Shown here piece by piece: positions 14,629-19,790 of a DNA stretch of 19,790 nucleotides. This DNA comes from Caldifarciminota bacterium (lineage in GTDB: Bacteria > Hydrothermota > Hydrothermia > LBFQ01 > DSFT01). Location: contig JANXBH010000019.1 in assembly GCA_025060695.1 (NCBI GenBank), positions 1 to 19,790 on the forward strand, in the 5' to 3' direction. Under the pieces are notes generated by a model that did no database searches, was not told where the DNA came from, and saw only the letters and a list, made by a program, of their open reading frames with translations. Made by a program: the position numbers and the translations under genes. Position 1 is the first letter of the stretch. Every line of letters starts with the position of its first letter.

Positions 14629-17442
14629 ATGGAGAAAAAATATATTATTATAAGAGGAGCAAGGCAGAATAATTTGAAAAATATTAATTTAAAAATTCCA
14701 AGAGGTAAATTAGTAGTCATTACAGGAGTTTCAGGAAGTGGAAAATCTTCTTTAGCTTTTGATACAATATATGCTGAAGGCCAAAGAAGATATGTAGAAA
14801 GTTTAAGCACTTATGCAAGACAGTTCTTAGGAATGATGGAAAAACCAGATGTAGATTTTATAGAAGGACTATCTCCTGCCATTGCAATAGAACAGAGAAA
14901 AATACAAAAAAATCCCCGCTCTACCATAGCAACAACTACCGAAATATACGATTATCTAAGGTTACTATTTTCAAGAGTAGGGGTACCGTATTGTCCTGAA
15001 CACAACATTCCATTAGAAAAATGGAGTATAGACGAAATTGTTAACAGAATATTAAAATTTCCAGTAGGAACTAAAATATCAATACTCTCACCCGTTATTA
15101 GAGGTAAAAAAGGAGAATATAGAAAACTATTTGAAAAGTATCAAAAGATGGGTTTTAATAAGTTTAAAATAGATGAAGAACTATATGTAGATGAAATACC
15201 CGAGCTAGATAAAAATAAAAAGCACGATATCTCTGTTATAGTAGATAGAATTATAGTAAGAGAAGAGATAAAGCAGAGAGTATTTGAGAGTGTAGAATTA
15301 GCTCTAAGAGAAGCTCAGGGAGTAGTTAAAGTAGAATATAGTGAAGGTGAAGAAGTAAAGGAACTTACATTCTCGCAGCACTTAGCTTGTCCAAGGTGCG
15401 AATTTTCACTAAGTGAGTTAGAGCCAAGATTATTCTCCTTTAATAGCCCATACGGTGCTTGTCCGGAGTGTCATGGTCTTGGCTATAAAATAGAAATTGA
15501 CCCATCATTACTAATAAAAAGAGAAAACCTCAGCATATTAGAAGGGGCAATTGAAACTATTGGAGAACCGAATTTTAGAATAAAGCAATATCTTACCGAT
15601 TTAGCTAATATATATGGTGTTAGCCTTAAAGAACCCTGGAAAAATTTACCACAAGACTTTAAGAATGCGGTATTATACGGTACTGATAAATACTTATATT
15701 GGGAGGGCGTAATTCCATATTTGTATAGAAGATATAATGAAACAGATTCAGAATATGTAAAAGAAGAGATTGAAAAATATATGATATACATAGTATGTCC
15801 TACTTGTCAAGGCTCAAGACTAAAGAAAGAAGCTCTTTCAGTTAAAATAAATGGAATAAATATTTGGGAATTTACAAAGATGAGCGTAAGAAGAGCCTTT
15901 GAATTTTTAGATAATTTAAAATTTGAGGACAATAGGTCAAAAATTATTGCTCAGAAGATAGTTAAAGAAATTAAAAATAGATTAAGGTTCTTAATGGAAG
16001 TAGGCTTGGATTACTTAACTTTAGATAGGACTACCGAAAGCTTATCAGGAGGAGAAGAACAAAGAGTTAGGCTTGCAACACAAATAGGCTCAGGACTAAC
16101 AGGAGTTCTTTATGTCCTTGACGAACCAAGTATAGGACTTCATCCAAGAGACACACAAAGACTTATAGATACATTAAAACATCTGAGAGACTTAGGAAAT
16201 ACTGTTATAGTTGTAGAGCATGATGAGAATACTATTAGACAAGCAGATTATGTTATTGACCTTGGACCTAATGCTGGTGAAAATGGTGGATATGTAGTAG
16301 CACAGGGAAAACCAGAAGAATTAGAGAAATATATAGAAACATCACTAACTGCGAAGTATCTTTTTGGAAAATTGTCAATCAATATTCCAGAAAAGAGAAG
16401 GAAACCGTCTAAAAACTATCTAAAAATATACGGCGCAAGAGGAAATAATTTAAAAAATATAAATGTTGAAATACCGTTGGGATTATTTGTAGTATTTACA
16501 GGAGTATCAGGAAGTGGAAAATCATCGCTTGTAATTGATACTTTATACAAAGCTCTAAAGAAGAATCTATATAATTCAAAAGAACAACCTTTACCATACG
16601 ATAGAATAGAAGGTATTGAATATATTGATAAAGTAATAAATGTAGATCAAGCACCAATAGGAAGGACACCAAGAAGCAATCCTGCGACTTATACAGGAGT
16701 ATTTACCGATATTAGGGAAGTTTTTGCTATGACAAGAGATGCGAGAATGAGAGGTTATGATAAGGGTAGATTTTCGTTTAACAAAGAAGAGGGCAGATGC
16801 AGTGTTTGTGCAGGAGAAGGATATTTGAAAGTAGAGATGTATTTTCTACCTGATATTTTCGTGCCTTGTGAAGTTTGTAAGGGTAAAAGATATAATTCTG
16901 AAACTTTAGAAGTAAAATATAAGGGGAAAAATATAGCTGAAGTATTAGATATGTCAGTTTCAGAAGCACTAAAGTTTTTTGAAGACATTCCTAAGATTTA
17001 TAGAAAATTAAAATTACTTGAAGATGTAGGACTTGGGTATATTAAACTTGGACAGCCTGCAACAACTCTCTCAGGAGGCGAAGCACAAAGAATAAAACTA
17101 GCAAAAGAACTAAACAGAGTTGATACAGGAAAAACTCTATATATTTTAGATGAGCCAACTACAGGTTTACATTTTGATGATGTTAAAAAACTTATTGATG
17201 TATTACAAAGACTTGTAGATAGGGGAAATACTGTTATCGTAATAGAACACAACTTAGATGTTATAAAGTGTGCAGATTGGGTTATTGACCTTGGACCAGA
17301 AGGTGGTGAAAATGGTGGTTATATCGTCGCGCAAGGAACACCTGAAGAAACAGCGGAAAGTAATAATTCTTGGACTGGTGTTTATTTAAGGAATATACTA
17401 AAAGAAGAAAAGAAAAAAGTAGTTATGAATTTTGTGCCTTAA
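14629..17442 (+). CDS. uvrA: Excinuclease ABC subunit A
   Basis: Damage-recognition ATPase of nucleotide excision repair; acts as a dimer with UvrB on DNA. It has 937 residues, the usual length. The first ATPase half carries Walker [10 protein letters not shown] near residue 33 and a zinc module CPRC...CPEC around 250-282. The signature SLSGGEEQR and Walker [15 protein letters not shown] follow. The second half has Walker [10 protein letters not shown], a second zinc module CSVC...[13 protein letters not shown] and [13 protein letters not shown]. No frameshift or truncation is seen. It has its own promoter element upstream, and its stop codon overlaps the promoter of the thi4 riboswitch. uvrB and uvrC are not in the window. 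Confidence 0.98.
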   Translation: MEKKYIIIRGARQNNLKNINLKIPRGKLVVITGVSGSGKSSLAFDTIYAEGQRRYVESLSTYARQFLGMMEKPDVDFIEGLSPAIAIEQRKIQKNPRSTIATTTEIYDYLRLLFSRVGVPYCPEHNIPLEKWSIDEIVNRILKFPVGTKISILSPVIRGKKGEYRKLFEKYQKMGFNKFKIDEELYVDEIPELDKNKKHDISVIVDRIIVREEIKQRVFESVELALREAQGVVKVEYSEGEEVKELTFSQHLACPRCEFSLSELEPRLFSFNSPYGACPECHGLGYKIEIDPSLLIKRENLSILEGAIETIGEPNFRIKQYLTDLANIYGVSLKEPWKNLPQDFKNAVLYGTDKYLYWEGVIPYLYRRYNETDSEYVKEEIEKYMIYIVCPTCQGSRLKKEALSVKINGINIWEFTKMSVRRAFEFLDNLKFEDNRSKIIAQKIVKEIKNRLRFLMEVGLDYLTLDRTTESLSGGEEQRVRLATQIGSGLTGVLYVLDEPSIGLHPRDTQRLIDTLKHLRDLGNTVIVVEHDENTIRQADYVIDLGPNAGENGGYVVAQGKPEELEKYIETSLTAKYLFGKLSINIPEKRRKPSKNYLKIYGARGNNLKNINVEIPLGLFVVFTGVSGSGKSSLVIDTLYKALKKNLYNSKEQPLPYDRIEGIEYIDKVINVDQAPIGRTPRSNPATYTGVFTDIREVFAMTRDARMRGYDKGRFSFNKEEGRCSVCAGEGYLKVEMYFLPDIFVPCEVCKGKRYNSETLEVKYKGKNIAEVLDMSVSEALKFFEDIPKIYRKLKLLEDVGLGYIKLGQPATTLSGGEAQRIKLAKELNRVDTGKTLYILDEPTTGLHFDDVKKLIDVLQRLVDRGNTVIVIEHNLDVIKCADWVIDLGPEGGENGGYIVAQGTPEETAESNNSWTGVYLRNILKEEKKKVVMNFVP

Positions 17443-17447
17443 AATTT
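17437..17447 (+). promoter_or_regulatory. Promoter -10-like element CCTTAAAATTT before the TPP riboswitch
   Basis: Overlaps the uvrA stop codon. The P1 helix of the riboswitch begins at 17452, so the RNA must start between 17448 and 17452, 3-7 bases after TAAAAT (17440-17445). This gives independent calibration that the element is a -10 box. Confidence 0.72.
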
Positions 17448-17451
17448 CTTA

Positions 17452-17552
17452 TCGCACCGGGGGAGCTGGGGCAACCTGGCTGAGAAACCCTCATAATGCG
17501 AGGGTGACCCTTTGAACCTGAACCGGGTAATACCGGCGTAGGGAAGGTGTGA
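17452..17552 (+). promoter_or_regulatory. TPP (thiamine pyrophosphate) riboswitch
   Basis: The aptamer is unmistakable: GGGGAGC, CTGAGA, P3 AACCCTC/GAGGGT, then ACCTGAACCGGGTAATACCGGCGTAGGGAA. P1 pairs TCGCACC (17452-17458) with GGTGTGA (17546-17552), including one G-U pair. Downstream, GGAAGG (17542-17547) and TGAGAG (17550-17555) can pair with CTCTCA (17564-17569) and CCTTCC (17574-17579), which would compete with P1. No U-run follows, so control is probably at translation of thi4: CCTT may pair with the Shine-Dalgarno AAGGAGG (17605-17611) when TPP is bound. Confidence 0.95.
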
Positions 17553-17619
17553 GAGATTATTTACTCTCATAGTCCTTCCTAATATTCCCCTGGTGAATAA
17601 TTAAAAGGAGGTAAAAGTT

Positions 17620-18378
17620 ATGGAAAAATTAGTTACTAAAGCTATGTTGGATAAATTCTATCAGGATCTATCAGAAGCTATCTACGCGGATGTGTTCGTT
17701 ATTGGAGCTGGACCATCAGGGCTTGTCTGTGCAAGAGAACTTTCAAAAAACGGTCTAAAAGTTTTCGTTATAGAGCAAAACAATTACCTTGGTGGTGGTT
17801 TTTGGATCGGTGGATACTATATGAATACCATTACTATAAGAGAACCAGCGAATAAACTACTTGATGAGATTGGTATTCCATATGAAAAGGTAAGTGAAGG
17901 ACTATTTATTTCTTATGGACCCATTGCCTGTTCAAAATTAATCTATGAAACCGCAATAAGTGGTACAAAATTTCTACAACTTACATATCTTGATGATTTA
18001 GTAATTAAGCATAATAGAGTAAGCGGTGTAGTAGTAAATTGGTCTCCTACAAGAGCATTACCAAGAGCTATAACATGTGTTGACCCAATAGCATTAGAAG
18101 GCAAATTTGTAGTAGACGCATCAGGTCACGATGCAATTGCTGTAAAGAAGTTATCACAAAGAAAACTTTTAGAAATAAAAGGACTTGGACCACTTAATAT
18201 TGAAGTTAGTGAGGAGAATGTAATAAAATATACGAGCGAAGTTTATCCAGGTCTTGTAGTATGTGGCATGGCTGTTGCTGAAACATATGGATTAAATAGA
18301 ATGGGACCAACTTTTGGGTCTATGCTACTTTCAGGTAAAAAAGCAAGTGAAATTATCCTTAAACAATTAAAAAATTAG
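17620..18378 (+). CDS. thi4: Thiamine thiazole synthase, Thi4 family
   Basis: Makes the thiazole phosphate half of thiamine from NAD+, glycine and a sulfur source. It has 252 residues. The Rossmann motif VIGAGPSG lies at about 27-34, the EQN acidic end of the second strand follows, GGGFWIGG lies at 58-65, and GHDA at 169-172. The position before VDP that is His in methanogen enzymes (which use free sulfide) and Cys in yeast and plants (a suicide sulfur donor) is Cys153 here. A strong Shine-Dalgarno AAGGAGG lies 8 bases before the ATG, and a TPP riboswitch precedes it, which supports a thiamine role. tenA follows by 10 bases. Confidence 0.93.
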   Translation: MEKLVTKAMLDKFYQDLSEAIYADVFVIGAGPSGLVCARELSKNGLKVFVIEQNNYLGGGFWIGGYYMNTITIREPANKLLDEIGIPYEKVSEGLFISYGPIACSKLIYETAISGTKFLQLTYLDDLVIKHNRVSGVVVNWSPTRALPRAITCVDPIALEGKFVVDASGHDAIAVKKLSQRKLLEIKGLGPLNIEVSEENVIKYTSEVYPGLVVCGMAVAETYGLNRMGPTFGSMLLSGKKASEIILKQLKN

Positions 18379-18388
18379 GAGTTTAGTT

Positions 18389-19048
18389 ATGAAAACGCAA
18401 ACTTTATGGGCTAATATAAGTGGTATCTTTGAGAAAATACTACAGCATCCATTTATAACAGGTTTAGTAGATGGAAGTTTAGATGAAAGAAAGTTTAGGT
18501 TTTATGTAATTCAAGATGCGATTTATCTTAAATATTTTTCAAGAGGCTTGGCTATACTTGGAACTAAGTTCAGTGAAGATGATATCTACCTATCTTTTTT
18601 AGAAGATGCCAAAACTGCTATAATGGTAGAAAGGTCTTTACATGAAAGCTTTTTTAAGGTGTGGAAACTTAGTTATGAAGATGTAAATAGAACACCCATC
18701 GCACCGAATAATTTATTATATGTAAGCTATCTAATGAATATTGTATATGAAAGACCATATTATGAAAGCCTTGGAGCATTTTTACCCTGCTATTGGATTT
18801 ACCTTGAGGTTGGGAAACACCTTGAAAAATTCGGCTCAAAAAACGAACTATATCAAAAATGGATAAATACTTATGCAAGCAAAGAATTTGAAACTGTAGT
18901 AAGGAGAGTTTTAGATATATCCGAGAATGTCTTGAAAAAGTTAAATGATGAACAATTTGAAATGGTAAAGCATCACTTTGTAATGACATCAAAATTTGAA
19001 TACATGTTCTGGGATATGGGCTATAAGGAGCAAAGCTGGGATGTTTAG
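18389..19048 (+). CDS. tenA: TenA family thiaminase II / aminopyrimidine aminohydrolase
   Basis: Hydrolyses thiamine breakdown products such as aminomethyl-HMP so that the pyrimidine can be reused. It has 219 residues, the usual length, and is all-helical. Residues matching the B. subtilis catalytic set are D43 (in IQDAIYLKYF), C134 (in FLPCYWIYLE), Y138 and E204 (before MFWDMGY), so it belongs to the cysteine-type TenA group. It follows thi4 under the same TPP riboswitch and has TTAGGAG upstream of the ATG. Together the two genes supply the thiazole moiety and salvage the pyrimidine; thiC, thiD and thiE are not in the window. Confidence 0.94.
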   Translation: MKTQTLWANISGIFEKILQHPFITGLVDGSLDERKFRFYVIQDAIYLKYFSRGLAILGTKFSEDDIYLSFLEDAKTAIMVERSLHESFFKVWKLSYEDVNRTPIAPNNLLYVSYLMNIVYERPYYESLGAFLPCYWIYLEVGKHLEKFGSKNELYQKWINTYASKEFETVVRRVLDISENVLKKLNDEQFEMVKHHFVMTSKFEYMFWDMGYKEQSWDV

Positions 19049-19049
19049 A

Positions 19050-19763
19050 TTATCTTAAGATTTTTATAATTTTTTCCTTATCGTCGTATTTAATACTTAA
19101 AAAACCTATACCATGTAGTTTAAATTCCCTTTCTCCTTGTAAATAGCCATCAAAAACCCTATACCTCCTTCCGTAAATGCTATAGAAATCAATTTTAACT
19201 CTTACTTTATTCAGAGTCTTAATGTGTATTGAATTACTATTCTGAGTTATAGTTATTTCATCATTTTCTGCCAAATTAACAACACTGAGAATACTATCCT
19301 TTATTGCATATATTGAATCTCCAGAAATTGCTCCATTATTGTTTGCTACATTACCAACCAAATATACATATACTTTTCCAGAATAATTACTTGGAGCAAT
19401 CCATCTTATTTTAAATACAAAACTATCGTTCGAAACTGGAGCATTTTGATGAGTAGCATAACCTCCTGCACTTATTCTTGTATTTGGCCCTATAGTTTGG
19501 AAAGAACCTATAGGATTATTCTGAACATCTTTTATTATCATTTGAAATCCAAACCTTCTATTTCCATGACCTTTTACTACTATGTTTAAATCGTATGAAT
19601 TTCCCGGAACATAAGAACTTGGCTTATTGAAATATACCGAACCACTACCACCAGGATTTAAAGGAGCAGCACTATGACAAATAGTGCAATATCTATTACT
19701 TGGTGGATCCCCGCAATAACTATCAGGTGGATACGTAGAATTAGATATTAAAAGAAAAATCAT
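19050..19763 (-). CDS. Exported Reeler/choice-of-anchor-type protein with CxxCH motif and T9SS-like C-terminal domain
   Basis: A 237-residue protein. A short hydrophobic N-terminus (MIFLLIS) is followed by SYCGDPPSNRYCTICHSAAP, where CTICH is a haem-binding type CxxCH. A beta-sandwich (about 40-165, with GNSYDLNIVVKGHGNRRFGFQ) resembles the Reeler or choice-of-anchor V domains that follow such CxxCH segments in Bacteroidota. The last 60 residues (VKIDFYSIYGRRYRVFDG, then GIGFLSIKYDDKEKIIKILR) look like a type A sorting domain of the type IX secretion system. The signal peptide is unusually short, but an in-frame stop lies in the promoter element just upstream, so the ATG at 19763 is fixed. 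The gene is convergent with tenA with one base between their stop codons. Confidence 0.75.
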   Translation of the reverse strand: MIFLLISNSTYPPDSYCGDPPSNRYCTICHSAAPLNPGGSGSVYFNKPSSYVPGNSYDLNIVVKGHGNRRFGFQMIIKDVQNNPIGSFQTIGPNTRISAGGYATHQNAPVSNDSFVFKIRWIAPSNYSGKVYVYLVGNVANNNGAISGDSIYAIKDSILSVVNLAENDEITITQNSNSIHIKTLNKVRVKIDFYSIYGRRYRVFDGYLQGEREFKLHGIGFLSIKYDDKEKIIKILR

Positions 19764-19767
19764 ATAA

Positions 19768-19778
19768 AAATTTTAAAC
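19768..19778 (-). promoter_or_regulatory. Promoter -10-like element GTTTAAAATTT at the right edge
   Basis: One mismatch to the consensus at the first base. It lies 4 bases upstream of the ATG at 19763 and contains an in-frame TAA that rules out a longer protein. The -35 region is outside or at the edge of the window. Confidence 0.55.
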
Positions 19779-19790
19779 TACAATTACTTT

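Noticed and set aside
14622-17252. Minus-strand open frames opposite uvrA
   Set aside because: They lack promoters, start signals and family features and are shadows of a fully recognisable uvrA.

Overview
The window comes from an AT-rich bacterium, most likely a thermophile related to the FCB/Bacteroidota superphylum. This is an inference from several signs: a tmRNA tag ANSNYALAA that resembles the Bacteroidota-type ...NYALAA tags, a secreted protein ending in a domain that looks like a T9SS type A sorting signal, a multi-Cys Reeler/choice-of-anchor-type protein with a CxxCH motif, a CRISPR repeat of the GTTTTTATCG...GATTGAAA(C/T) class common in thermophiles, and HerA and Thi4 proteins of archaeal flavour. 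I cannot fix the phylum from sequence alone.

Layout. 1-186: the trailing end of a CRISPR array. 187-1155 (+): a nucleotide-sugar epimerase. 6009-1152 (-): the rpmH-yidD-yidC-jag-mnmE block (membrane insertion and tRNA modification, with no rnpA), followed by a second unit tatA-dtd-unknown gene. 7944-6068 (-): a GAF-ANTAR regulator translationally coupled to an unknown lipoprotein and closed by a terminator hairpin. 9589-7954 (-): sdhC-sdhD-sdhB without sdhA. 12771-9614 (-): urocanase coupled to a HerA-type ATPase. 12851-14607 (+): tmRNA, a small stand-alone S74-type intramolecular chaperone, tRNA-Glu, ribosomal protein L31, a SPOR-domain protein and a DUF2279/YfiM-like protein. 14629-17442 (+): uvrA. 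17437-19048 (+): a TPP riboswitch controlling thi4-tenA. 19763-19050 (-): a secreted Reeler/CxxCH protein, convergent with tenA.

The strongest genome-scale signal is a repeated element, CTTTAAAATTT, found ten times. It lies 4-7 bases before the start codon of the first gene of seven transcription units, 11 bases before uvrA, 4 bases before the first base of the TPP riboswitch P1 helix, and about 26 bases before the mature tmRNA 5' end. It behaves as a -10 promoter element whose transcripts begin at or next to the start codon, so the leading genes appear to be translated from leaderless mRNAs. Several downstream genes in the same operons instead carry clear AGGAGG-type Shine-Dalgarno sequences. 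The element also fixes several start codons and shows a compact genome in which promoters overlap the stop codons of the preceding genes.

Other points of interest: rnpA is missing from its usual place although tmRNA and tRNA need 5' maturation; tRNA-Glu ends two bases before the rpmE start, so tRNA 3' processing should itself make a leaderless L31 mRNA; Thi4 has Cys rather than His at the sulfur-donor position; and Dtd and Jag each lack a signature residue of their family.
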